Both the position numbers and the translations under genes were made by a program. 64,000 bases of DNA from Calvatia gigantea (taxonomy: Eukaryota; Basidiomycota; Agaricomycetes; Agaricales; Lycoperdaceae): NCBI GenBank assembly GCA_025093985.1, contig JACAAK010000026.1:124001-188000 (forward strand), in the 5' to 3' direction. The notes under the pieces were generated by a model. That model ran no database searches. It had not been told where the DNA came from and saw only the letters and a list, made by a program, of their open reading frames with translations. This document shows, piece after piece, positions 22,590-33,777 of the stretch. How positions within the stretch are numbered: position 1 is the first letter of the stretch; every line of letters starts with the position of its first letter.

Positions 22590-22840
22590 TGTAAGTTCTG
22601 ACAAATGCTGTGCTATTTGGGCAGCTCAGGATAAGAGAGTGGGATGAAGGCTTACAAATGCTTAGTCATTGCTGACAAATCTTAGTCAGCTCTGACAAAT
22701 CCTGTGCTGTTCTGACTAAGGCTGTGCAAAAACAGCACAGGATTATCAATCCTGACTAAAATTTGTCAGCCTACACCATTGTCCCCCTCTTATAGCCCTC
22801 CTGAAGCCCCCAGACACCCTATTAGCCCACTCTATATAGA
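22590..22840 (-). promoter_or_regulatory. Structured 5' end of Helitron H3
   Basis: Contains several TTAGTCAG/CTGACTAA and TGACAAAT/ATTTGTCA pairs and an 11-bp inverted repeat (CCTGTGCTGTT and AACAGCACAGG). It ends TATAGA at the junction with H4. Confidence 0.6.
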
Positions 22841-23040
22841 CTAGGCCGGATTCCGTGCCTTCAGCATGGGCGGTACTGTCCAACTTTCAAGTACTTTCAT
22901 ATTCTAATTTATTTTTCCTACTCTCATTTTTCTCACAATTACCTTATTTTCACATTTTTACTTATTTTCATCCAACATTTATCACAGTTCAATTTTCCTT
23001 ATTTTTATTACATATAGCTGTCCATTTTTTATCTACAATT

Positions 23041-23593
23041 TTACAGTCTAAGTCCACCAAGTACTTCTTTGTATACTACATTCATAGTCTTTGTGTGTTC
23101 ATTTTGCTCAGGCAACACCACCTTGATCCTTTCTCCTGATGTACACTGAGATAATCCCACATACAACTGCCCATGTGAAAACACTGAAGTCTGCAGATTA
23201 ATCCCAACATGTTTTACTGACTGCCCTTGAGACTTGTTGATTGTCATTGCAAATCCAAGTCAAACAGGGAATTGTCTGTGCTTCAATGGGATTGGCAGTG
23301 TTTCAGCTGATGGCTGTAGTATGATCCTTGGAATCAGCACAGTACTTCCTGCATATCTCCTGTCTCCAGAAATGATCCTACACTCCAGTACCCTCCTCTT
23401 GATATCTGTCACCACCATTCTTGTTCCATTACACAGTCCCTTTGATGGGTCCAAGTTCCTCAGTAGCATTACTGGACAACCAATCTTCAACACCAACTTG
23501 GCCAAAGGCAACCCACTTGCCCTAAGAGAGTTCAGGTACTCTGGTGGATAAGGCTGATATCCATTCATCACTTGGTCTGCCAGCTCTATAGAA
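23041..23593 (-). pseudogene. RepHel, C-terminal helicase part
   Basis: This is the end of the PIF1-like SF1 helicase of H4. It reads IELADQVMNGYQPYPPEYL, then GCPVMLLRNLD, NGTRM, and the final helicase motifs [12 protein letters not shown] and LYVGLSQ. A single TGA near 23258-23260 interrupts PV-LGFAM; family members have Arg there, so this is a probable CGA-to-TGA change. The 5' continuation lies across the inner Helitron at 26280. The two parts joined total 5451 bases, exactly 1817 codons. Confidence 0.88.
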
Positions 23594-26279
23594 CTAGGCC
23601 GGATTCCTGTGCCTTCGGCACGGGCAGTACTTTAGTCCTTTTAGTTATTTTAATTCTTACAGTTATTCAAGTTGCAGTTTAACTTCATTAATTTTTCTCT
23701 TAGTATTAAATTACATCCAGAGTAAGAGTCCAGTCATTTTTATAAACAATTCAAAAACAACAATCAATTATCATTCTACAAACTACAATTCCCATATTCT
23801 GACTAACCATCCATCTTGATTCTATAATCTTTATCCCTTATTTACAAAAAATCACTGCCTCAGTCCATAAGCTACTTCTTTCTATACTATATTCATAGTC
23901 TTTATATACTTATTTTCTTTTAGTAACACTACTTTATTTTTTTCTACTAAACTACATCCATATAATGCTTATCTATACTCATATTCTCTTTACAATACCC
24001 ACTTTCCTATTAGTCAGCTATTTTCTAGCTAATCAAACTATCACTATATTATTACCTCTTTATTAAACTATAATCTATTATCTATTTATTGTCTATGTTT
24101 CTTTACATTATTTACTTATCGTCCAATACAATAATATTGTTAGTCTGTAAGGAAAAGTAATGTGTCTACAAACCAACTTAATAATCAAGTGGAGGTTAAA
24201 GGCCCTTATCTACAGTATTTACGTATATGACAGCTACAATACTAATAAATATTGTTTTACAATACTTGTATGTTAATAATACCAACAGTATATTATTGCC
24301 CAAGTCTACAGGTACTATGTCTGAGAAAATATAAGTATGTCAGTAGCCTAACCTACCAGCCATTTATTTTTATTATATAGTTATATCATCACTAATTATT
24401 TAGCTATCAGTCATTCATTCATTACTAACCTAGTCCAATTAATCAACTATTATCACCAATTAATATATATTACTTAATCTAAGCTTTTCTACTCATTTTT
24501 CAGCTATCAGTCTATATTTAGTCTATTTAATTGTACTACCAGTCCATCCTAATCTGTCTAGTCTTATTATCAGTCATTATCTTGCTATCAATGTATCTTA
24601 TCTCATATATTTGCTATTAATCTGTATTAATGTTGAGAGTCACCTTATCAGTTAGTATTAGCCAAGTTAATCTCATTATCAGTTGTCATTAGTATATCCT
24701 TATCTATTATCAGTCTATACTAATCTACTCAACTTTATTATCAGTTATTATCAGTGCATTATTATCTGTTATCAGTCTATGTCAATCTACTCAACTTTAT
24801 TATCAATCAATGTTAAGTTCCCTAGTTATCCTATTAGTAGTGTTAGCAAGGTTAGTCTTATTATCAGTTGTTATCAGTATATCTTTATCTACTATCAGTA
24901 TATGCTAATCTGCTCAACCTTATTATTAGTCAATGTTAACTTTCATAATTACTTTATCAGCTAGTGTTAGTCAAGTTAGTTTCATTATCAGTTTTTATCT
25001 TACTATCAGTCCATTCTTATCTACTATCAGTCCATGTTAATCTACTCAACTTTACCATCAGCCAATGTTAAGTTCCATAGTTACCCTATCAGCAGTGTTA
25101 GCTAGGTTAGTCTCATTATCAGTTGTTATCAGTACATCTTTATCTGCTATCAGTATATGCTAATCTGCTCAACTTTATTATTAGTCAATGTTAACTTCCA
25201 TAATTACCTTATCAGCTAGTGTTAGTCAAGTTGGTTTCATTATCAGTTTTTATCTTACTATCAGTCTATCCTTATCTACTATCAGTCCATGCCAATCTAC
25301 TCAACTTTATTATCAGTCAATATCAACCACCATAATCACCTTATTGGCAGTGTTAGTTAGGTTAATCTTATTATCAGTATGTTCTTATCTGCTATCAGTC
25401 CATATCAATCTAATTAACTTCATTATCAGTCAATGTTAACTTCTTCAGGAATTATGGTTTGTGGAATCATAGCTGCTAATCTAGCACCATGAAGTATTGG
25501 TGCAGGGACAGCTGAGATAGCTCTGTCACGACGATCATCTGGGTCTGTCATTTGAAGACGTTGTAAACGCTCTTCTGCCCTGACTTCTTGGCAGGTCCTC
25601 TCAGGAGTAGTGGGTGGAGATGGTGGTGGTGGTGGTGGTGGATCCCTAAGTAATAAGTTAGTAACAGAAAGAATATTTCAAATCATAGATAACTCACATT
25701 TTAAGCCAATTTATAGATAGGATATAGGTATAGAAGCAGTATAAGAGCCAAGAATGTAGTGGTAATGAGTAAAGTTTTGTTGAACTACACCCACCAGAGT
25801 CCACTCTTTATATACCATTCAGGCAGTGAAAATTAATAAGCTAGATTCACAGCATTAGTGAGTAGTGAGTCATAGAAACAGCCATTGAGTCATTTATTCA
25901 GTATTGACTCATTTTTTTAGTATGGACTGTTGTCTGACTAAGGAAATTATATAAAGACTGTAGTCTGAGTCATTCTCTGTCATTCCGGGGATGTTTTATA
26001 ATTTTTACACCAGGTGGAGTGTTGAATATTGTCATGGACTGAGTGTTAGTCTCCCAAAGCACTGAGGTGGCAGTGTTTGATGCGAAAAGGGTGGCAGTGT
26101 TTGATGTGGTGGCAGTGTTTGATGCGAAAATGTTTGAAGGAGTAGAAGGGAACAACTTTTGCTTAGTCAAAGCTGACCAATTCTGACTAAGGCTGTGCAA
26201 AAGTAGCACAGGATTACCAATGCTGACTAAAATTTGTAAGCAAGGACCCCAAACACACCATCATCCCCCTCTATAATGA
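23594..26279 (-). mobile_element. Inner Helitron inserted in the RepHel helicase
   Basis: 2686 bp from CTAG (23594) with hairpin to the 5' TC (26279, minus TCATTATAGAGGGG). It sits between A and T of the host sequence, as expected for Helitrons, with no target duplication. Its left part matches H1 (3532-4001 plus 10409-11700), including an intact copy of the G1 target site. Its right part (25446-26279) matches the 5' region and first codons of Rep at 31072 and beyond. It is therefore an internally deleted derivative of an autonomous Helitron. Confidence 0.9.
24590..25445. repeat. Tandem repeats in the inner Helitron
   Basis: About seven imperfect units; GTTAG-AAG words near 24842, 24967, 25098 and 25220 give periods of 122-131 bp. 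The block ends abruptly at TTCTTCAGGAATTATGG, where Rep 5' sequence begins. Confidence 0.8.
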
Positions 26280-29200
26280 TCAGCACCCATAAGAATATGT
26301 GGGTTCCCTGGAAACTTCCCAAGAATGGTTTCATTGATGTCATCCACTTCATCATTCCTGGAAGAAAGTATTGTCCTGTCCAAGAAATATTGATCCCCTT
26401 TGTTGCCTTGTCCAATATCTGCATAAATTGACCCAATAAGACCATCCATATCTGCACAGCACATTTCTGCAGGGATTTCAACTGTTTCTTCAGCATTCAA
26501 GTTTGTTTCTGCCCCAATTTCCAGTAACCATGCAGCATGATGATCACTTTCTGGTGTCCTATCCAATCTCATGTTTTGCACCAAGTAGTGGACTTCTGTG
26601 GCTCTCCAGAGCTCACTCCTGCACAGAGATGCTGCAATGATTTCCTGTCTTGACCCTCTTGGAACCACAGGAAGTGTTTGGCAAAAGTCACCTCCAAATA
26701 CAACTGTAATTCCACCAAAGAATCTGTCATCTTGAAGCAAGTCCCTGAGACTCCTGTCAACAGATTTGATGCTATGTCTGTGTTGCATGGGTACTTCATC
26801 CCAGATAATCATTTTGGTTTTCTCCAGGACTCTATGCATCTGAGAATTGCGCTTGATAGATGCTACTGATGTTTCATCTGCAGGAATTGGTATCTTGAAT
26901 CTTGAATGTGCAGTTCTTCCACCTTCAAGCAGTAGTGCAGCAATACCTGAGGAGGCAACACAAAGTGCTACATCACCTCTTGACCTCACAGCAGCAGCAA
27001 GAGTGTTACAGACAAAGGTTTTACCACCTCCACCTGCACTGTGAATAAAGATCATTTTGCCCAAGTTGTTGTTGACTGAATCAAGGGCAGCATTATACAC
27101 TGATCTTTGTTCAACATTGAATGATTGAGTATTTCTCTCAACCATATCTGCCAATGCTATTGGATCATAGGCAAGCTCTTCTGCCAGCATGAAGTTCTGT
27201 GCAATATCCTCCCAATTCTCTTCTTCTCCTGGTCCCTGAGACAGTGGCATTGGTGGATAATCCCTGAGAGTTTTGCCAGAATTTATAAGAATTCTATTCA
27301 ACAGATGCAAACCATAGTCATAGATTTGCTCTTCTGTGAACTCTCTGTTTCTGTACTGGGGGATCCTTCCTAGCCTATGCCTCAAGTCATCACAAATCTT
27401 GGCCCTAAAATCATTCCAGAGAACTTCAGGTGCAGCTGGATAGCAGTTTTGAAGGATTACTGCAAACAACTGGTGAAGTGAACTTCCTGTTTGCATATCC
27501 CCAGCTTCATTCAGACATTGGGCCCACTCCCTATCATCCTCCAACAGTCCTCTAGCAAGACAGGCTGCCTTGTAGGTGTCATAAACAGTGCCCTCAAATG
27601 TCCTAATATCTTGAAATGAGGTAGCACCTGGGACCACAGTTAAAAGCATCCTAAGGTAGAACCTTTCCCCTGCAGCTGGAGATGCAAAGTACATCCTCCC
27701 AATTGCATAGCCTCTTTGCCTGACCTTCCACTCTTTGTTCTTCTTCATATAAACCCAAGATTTAGGAAAGTCCTGGTACAGGATGTGGTGAGCTTCAGGA
27801 TGTTGTCTATTGGCCTCAAACCAGACTGTAAGTGGTGTCCTGTCAATGTTGGGTCTGCCCAAGACCTGAGCATGATTATCCTCTGGATTGAAATATACCA
27901 AGTGTTGGTTCTCCAAGTGTATAGGCAGCCTCTAAACTGTTGGAGACTCTTCATGCATGGAATATTCAAAAGTATGCCATACAGCTTCAACAGGAGACAT
28001 ATAGCGAGAGTCAACATGCTCTTTAATTTCATCTCTCTGTTGCTCTGGGCCTGCTGATATCTCCAGGGTTGTTCTGTCATGGCCCTTGTAGAGGTATTTG
28101 TGGACATACTTCACAGGCTCAATAGATGCACAGATTTCAACATTGATGTGACATCCATACTTTGAGCTGAGATAAGCATTGTAAGCCACAACTCTCCTGT
28201 TGTCATAGGTGAAGCCATTCTTGACAAAAGTGCATCCATCATCAGGTCTGGCATATTTGGGATATCCATATTCTCCATATAGTATTGTAGGCCTGAATTC
28301 TTTGGGAAATCCTTTGCTACATTTTCCATTCACCATACACTTGGCATTGGGATGATCAGGACCACATGGACCATGGAGCATCATGGATGTAACCACTCTA
28401 TGCAGGTGAGGTTCAGTGACAGGATCTGGGATTTTTGCAGACACCATAGAGTCAACATGCAGGCTATCTCTGATTTTGTCTAGGTTTTCAACCCAAATCA
28501 AGAGGTGCATGTGAGGTAATCCTCTTTTCTGGAACTCTATAGTGTGTACTATTGCCACAGCTGTACCAAACAGACCATCCTTGACTTCTTTGAGTAGTGC
28601 TTTCTTCTTCTCCTGAAAAACTCTAGCCACAATTTCAGCACAATCTGTGGATGCCTGTTTGGTCCTGCCATCATTCCTGTTGACCAATAATGCCTCCTGT
28701 ACTTCAGGCCAATTGGGGTTGGCAGTCATTGTCAAGAAGATGTCTGGTTTCCCAAATGCCCTACAGATAGCCATAGAATCCTGGAAAAGTTGGTTTATGT
28801 AGTGTTCACTCCCAACATGAGAGGAAGGTAGGATAACTCTTTGACCATAATTTGCCAAGTTGAGGTTTTCATCTCTATCTCCAACAGCTGCATCCTGAAG
28901 GCCCTGGTAAACTTCAGCTCTAATCTCCTTTTGATGAGTCCTATACCAGTGGAGGTTACTCTGCTCAATAGAGGCCCAAGCATCAACCAAAAACTGCTGG
29001 AACAATTTGCCAGCCCAAAACAGTGGTGGCTGAGGTCCAGGTCTGATATGAAAGCAGTAGGCATAATAACATCTTTGGGTAACCTTTTTGGACCTTGGAT
29101 TGTTGCCAACTCCTGGCTGTGCTGGTAGATTGGTATGCCAACCAGAGTCACCATAGGGAAATAACAACACATAATGGAGTGGGGAATATGAGTGGGATAA

Positions 29201-31177
29201 GTTGCTGATTCTTTGTAACCAACTAGTTTGTAGGCGTAGAATGATATCTCTGTGTTCTGAAACATCTACATCTCCAGTTTCAGGAACAATAACAGATATT
29301 TCATCAACTGTTGGAGCATTGTATACTCTTTGGTCATTTCCTGCCAATACCCTGAGTTTGGCATAAACTGAATGGTGTTCATGCTGAGGTTTGGCATTCA
29401 TGATTTGAAATGCCTGCTGATATGCACCCACATAAGGATTGTGTTGGTGCAACATGGCTTGGAGTTCACCCATAACAACAGGATCACAGAAAGCTTGGTT
29501 GTTTTGCATTCTGAGATCAAATTGTTCAGCAGGATCATGAATGTAGATTTGGGCATAGACAGGTGGTTGGCCTTCAGTAGGAAGTAAGGCTCCTGAGAGG
29601 TGACAGAGTTCTCCACTGATTTTGAAGCAGTATGGACCTGATGATCTTGTGACAGATTGGTCAATCTTGGCCCCCAGTGATGTAAATGCAAGAGCAGCAT
29701 TATAGCACCTGATATTTGACTTGAAGGCTTCTGAGTGAGGGCTGATGCCACACAAAAGATTTTCCAGTTCATGTGGCATAGAATGGTAGGGTGGTAGAGC
29801 AATCTGGCCTTGTAGACAGCATATTCCAAATTTGGGGTTGATTTGTGAAGAATTTGTGAGCTTTTCAGACATAAAGTGAAGAGCTCTACAATTGGGACAT
29901 TCCACATTCATTGGACCCAAGCTATGGATTTCTGGGGGCTCTGAATAAGGGCGACATGCTTTTGGAATATTTTGTCTTCTTGGAGGAGGTGGTGGTGGTG
30001 GTTCATTATTTGGATCATGGTCCTCCATATTTCCAATATCACCCATATCCAATGCATTTCCTAGGTGTAGTGGTATAGCAGGGGCTTGGGCTTGAGCTTG
30101 TTGAAGCATGGCTAAAGCTGCCAGCTCCAGTTCATCAAGTTCATCATCCTGGTCAAAAAAATTGTCATCTTCATCCTCTTCCATTTCAGCTTGATGTTCT
30201 TCCCTCCACTGTTGTAATAACCTCTGCAACTCTTGTTCCCTATTTTCCCCAGCAGCTCTATCCTCATCCTCTCTTAGTTCCATTTGTATCTGTATAGCTC
30301 CTTGGGTTCTGATTTCTATCCCCTGGGCCAATCTGTCTTCTTCATCCCTAATTCTTCTAGCCTGGTCCTCCCTTTCTCTAACCAATCTCTCCTCTTCTTC
30401 TATAATTCTCCTTTGCTGTTCCTCTATATTCCTAGCCACTCTTTCCTCTTCTTCTATAATAATTCTCCTTTGCTGTTCCTCTCTATTCCTAGCCTCTCTT
30501 TCCTCTTCTTCTACAATTCTCCTTTGCTGTTCCTCTCTATTTCTAGCCTCTCTTTCCTCTTCTTCTCTTATTCTCTGTTCTTGTGCCAGCCTTAAAACTA
30601 TTTCCCTCCTTTCCTGCTCTTGTTGTTGTCTTTGCTCAGCCAACAACCTCTCTCTGTCAGCTCTAAGATTCTGTTCCAGCCCTGCCATTCTAGCTCCTTG
30701 AGCTATATCATCTGCAGTAGTCAATACTGCACCTCTGTATCTACCTCTCCCTATAATTGGGACAGGTGGAATATTTTGTAACATGTCTCTCAAGTGAGCA
30801 ATAGGATTTGGCAGAGGCCTATCCAAATCTGCTGGGATGATAGTCTGGGGTATGTTTAAGGCTGGTAGAGGATTTAGAACTGATGGAGGATTTAGGACTG
30901 GTAGAGGATTAAGTCCAGTAATTGGCCTTGCTGTATTTGATGGACCTGCAGTAGGTTGTACAATACCCAAAGGAACTTGTGGTAGTGGTACTGTAGTTCT
31001 TAGTATGATAGTTTGTGAAATTTGTGGAAGACCCAAGGGTAGTCTACTTATCAAGAGACGATCCAAGTCATCAGGAATTATGGTTTGTGGAATCATAGCT
31101 GCTAATCTAGTACTATGAAGTATTGGTGCAGGGACAGCTGAGATAGCTCTGTCACAACAATCATCTAGGTCTGTCAT
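26280..31177 (-). pseudogene. RepHel: Helitron replication initiator and helicase, N-terminal and central part
   Basis: Rolling-circle transposase of H4. The N-terminus (about 1-170) is Pro/Leu-rich, followed by a Glu/Arg/Gln-rich coiled coil of near-repeats (about 180-330). Next comes an atypical zinc-binding region (CPNC...GICC), then the HUH nuclease with HMH at 889-891 and the tyrosine motif YVHKYLYKG at 1024-1032. The helicase follows with Walker A GGGGKT, Walker B IIWDE and GGDFCQTLP. One TAG at 27932-27934 interrupts TV-RLPIHL, where the family has Gln; CAG-to-TAG explains it. The frame then continues unbroken to 26280, where the inner Helitron lies. With only this stop and one more in the C-terminal part, H4 was active recently on an evolutionary scale (inference). 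Confidence 0.9.
30370..30600 (-). repeat. Coding tandem repeat in Rep N-terminus
   Basis: Three to four copies of a unit of about 54-57 bases (plus strand CTCTTTCCTCTTCTTCT and TTCTCCTTTGCTGTTCC) encode Glu-Glu-Glu-Arg and Glu-Glu-Gln-Gln-Arg-Arg blocks. They form a charged coiled coil. The number of units probably varies between copies. Confidence 0.7.
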
Positions 31178-31640
31178 TTGAAGATGTTGTAAACACTTTT
31201 CTGCCCTGACTTCTTGGTGGGTCCTCTCAGGAGTGGTGGGTGGAGATGGTGGTGGTGGTGGTGGTAGATCCCTAAGTAATAAGTTAGTAACAGAAAGAAT
31301 ATTTCAAATCATAGATAACTCACATTTTTAGCCAATTTATAGATAGAATATAGGTATAGAAGCAGTATAAGAGCCAAGAATGTAGTGGTAATAAGTTAAG
31401 TTTTGTTGAACCACACCTATCAGAGTTCACTCCTTATATACCATTCAGGCAGTGAAAATTAATAAGGCAGATTCACAGCATTAGTGATTAGTGATCAGAG
31501 TAGTGAGTCATAGAAACAGCCATTGACTCATTTTTTCAGTATGAACAGTTGTCTAACTAAGGAAATTATATATAGACTGTAGTCTGAGTCATTCTCAGTC
31601 ATTCTGGGGATATTTTATAATTTTTACACCAGATGGAGTG
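31178..31640 (-). promoter_or_regulatory. RepHel upstream region
   Basis: It has a GGT/ACC trinucleotide tract near 31240-31265 and an AT-rich region with several TGAGTCA-like words and a TATATA sequence near 31570. The same sequence is present in the inner Helitron (25600-26010) and the duplicate (33100-33510), which shows it is part of the element. It probably includes the rep promoter. At about 31640 it switches abruptly to tandem repeats, where the other copies continue into the structured 5' end. Confidence 0.4.
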
Positions 31641-31837
31641 TTTAAATCCTTATCTGCTATCAGTCTATGTCAGTCTACTCAGTTTTATAATTAGCTTATG
31701 TTATATTATCCTTATCTGCTATTAGCCAGTGTTAGTCTACTCAATTTTATAATTAGCCTATGTTATTAGATTCATATCTTAGTGTTATCAATTCCCCCAA
31801 CTGTAACCTGACCAGTGTATATATGAATGTATCTCTC

Positions 31838-32145
31838 TGTTGTGGATTTCACAGTCCCCATCATACTACTGTACTCATTTCTGTTTTATATCCATTATGC
31901 ACCTGTTTCACCTATCTTAGTCCCAGCAATCTCTGAGCCTTGACTCATATGCTATCACACCATTGTCACCAGATGTTTCACATAGTAACTCTATCTATTC
32001 AACTGGATAACCTTCTTGTATTTAAGTATACATACATCCTCCTGTATTCAGTATGCTTAACCATCTTTAGTTCTTCTTCCCTTACTTGCCCTCAAGTCTT
32101 AGCCTAAGTTGCAATCTGAGGTTTCACCCAACTAAGGTTGTAACA
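31838..32145 (+). repeat. Solo LTR carried in Helitron H4
   Basis: 308 bp, TGTTGTGGATTTCAC to GGTTGTAACA, related to the LTRs of G1-G3. The flanks are CTCTC and CTTTC, identical to the solo LTR in H3, and the neighbouring Helitron DNA is also the same. The LTR thus inserted once and was copied with the Helitron. Confidence 0.88.
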
Positions 32146-32199
32146 CTTTCTCCTAATACTGTGTCCCTAAGAATACTTCCCAAGTGGTTGTTCTAGAAG

Positions 32200-32570
32200 T
32201 GTTGGAATCACCAGTGTTAGCCAAGTTAATCTTATTATCAGTTGTTATCAGTACATCTTTATCTACTATCAGTCTATACCAACCTACTCAACTTTATTAT
32301 CAGTCAATGTTAACTTTCATAGTTACCTTATCAGCAATGGTCTTGTTATCAGTTTTTATCAGTACATCCTTATCTGCTATCAGTCTATGTCAATTTAGTT
32401 AACTTCATTATCAGTCAATATTAACTTGTATAATCACCTTATCAGCTAGTGTTAGCCAAGTTAATCTCATTATCAGTTGTTATCTTACTATCAGTCCATT
32501 CTTATCTACTATACCAATCTACTCAGTTTTATTATCAGTCCATGTCAATGTATAATTATCTTATCAACAA
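32200..32570. repeat. Tandem repeats near the H4 5' end
   Basis: Same family as at 22120-22540 with small deletions. Confidence 0.75.
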
Positions 32571-32833
32571 TGTTTGGCCAACCTGATAATCTGGCCAGCC
32601 TTCAGACATTAGAGAGTGGAAGAATGGACAGTGGGAAGTTTTTTGCTTTGTAAGTTCTGACAAATGCTGTGCTATTTGGGCAGCTCAGGATAAGAGAGTG
32701 GGAGGAAGGCTTAGAAAACAGCTTATATAATGCTGACCAATCTTAGTCAGCACTTATAAATCCTGTGCTTTTCTGACTAAGCCTGACTAAGCCCCCCTCA
32801 CTTCCCGCCCATATTCCACTCTTTATAGATAGA

Positions 32834-33777
32834 CTAGGCCAGATTCCATGCCTTTGGCACAGGTGGTACTTTAGTCTTTCTAGTTATTTTAATCCTAGCA
32901 GTTATTCAAGTTACACTTTAACTTCATTAATTTTTCTCTTAGTACTACATCTATTTTTAGAGTACATATTCTGCTAATCTAGCACCATGAAGTATTGGTG
33001 CAGGGACAGCTGAGATAGCTCTGTCACGACGATCATCTGGGTCTGTCATTTGAAGACGTTGTAAACGCTCTTCTGCCCTGACTTCTTGGCGGGTCCTCTC
33101 AGGAGTAGTGGGTGGAGATGGTGGTGGTGGTGGTGGTGGATCCCTAAGTAATAAGTTAGTAACAGAAAGAATATTTCAAATCATAGATAACTCACATTTT
33201 AAGCCAATTTATAGATAGGATATAGGTATAGAAGCAGTATAAGAGCCAAGAATGTAGTGGTAATGAGTAAAGTTTTGTTGAACTACACCCACCAGAGTCC
33301 ACTCTTTATATACCATTCAGGCAGTGAAAATTAATAAGCTAGATTCACAGCATTAGTGAGTAGTGAGTCATAGAAACAGCCATTGAGTCATTTATTCAGT
33401 ATTGACTCATTTTTTTAGTATGGACTGTTGTCTGACTAAGGAAATTATATAAAGACTGTAGTCTGAGTCATTCTCTGTCATTCCGGGGATGTTTTATAAT
33501 TTTTACACCAGGTGGAGTGTTGAATATTGTCATGGACTGAGTGTTAGTCTCCCAAAGCACTGAGGTGGCAGTGTTTGATGCGAAAAGGGTGGCAGTGTTT
33601 GATGTGGTGGCAGTGTTTGATGCGAAAATGTTTGAAGGAGTAGAAGGGAACAACTTTTGCTTAGTCAAAGCTGACCAATTCTGACTAAGGCTGTGCAAAA
33701 GTAGCACAGGATTACCAATGCTGACTAAAATTTGTAAGCAAGGACCCCAAACACACCATCATCCCCCTCTATAATGA
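32834..33777 (-). mobile_element. Short Helitron H5 (about 0.94 kb)
   Basis: The 3' hairpin/CTAG end at 32834 abuts the 5' end of H4. The 5' TC at 33777 abuts RepHel sequence exactly as the inner Helitron does at 26279. The left 130 bases are a leader; from about 32970 it is near-identical to 25467-26279. The join has the shared word CTGCTAATCTAGCACC, so H5 may be a chimera made by recombination or by assembly. Confidence 0.6.

Larger units (their letters stand above)
14578..22840 (-). mobile_element. Helitron H3 (non-autonomous) carrying a solo LTR and Gypsy G2
   Basis: The 3' hairpin/CTAG end is at 14578 and the 5' TC end at 22840, and both are exact junctions with neighbouring Helitrons. 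After removing G2 and its target duplication the body is about 1.9 kb: AT-rich leader, 125-bp repeats (14960-15290), a 308-bp solo LTR, more repeats (22120-22540) and the structured 5' end (22590-22840). The 5' part has a clear 11-bp stem, CCTGTGCTGTT with AACAGCACAGG. There is no Rep or helicase coding sequence. Confidence 0.8.
22841..32833 (-). mobile_element. Helitron H4, autonomous type with RepHel, interrupted
   Basis: The 3' hairpin/CTAG end is at 22841 and the 5' TC at 32833 (minus TCTATCTATAAAG), with both ends abutting other Helitrons. It carries a complete RepHel gene split by an inner Helitron (23594-26279), a solo LTR (31838-32145), and tandem repeats plus a 5' structured region (32200-32833). 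Removing the inner element gives a body of about 7.3 kb, within the usual range for autonomous Helitrons. Confidence 0.82.

Noticed and set aside
30284..30595. Plus-strand frame rich in Leu, Phe and Ser opposite Rep
   Set aside because: It is the antisense of the Glu/Arg coiled-coil repeat and has no independent support.
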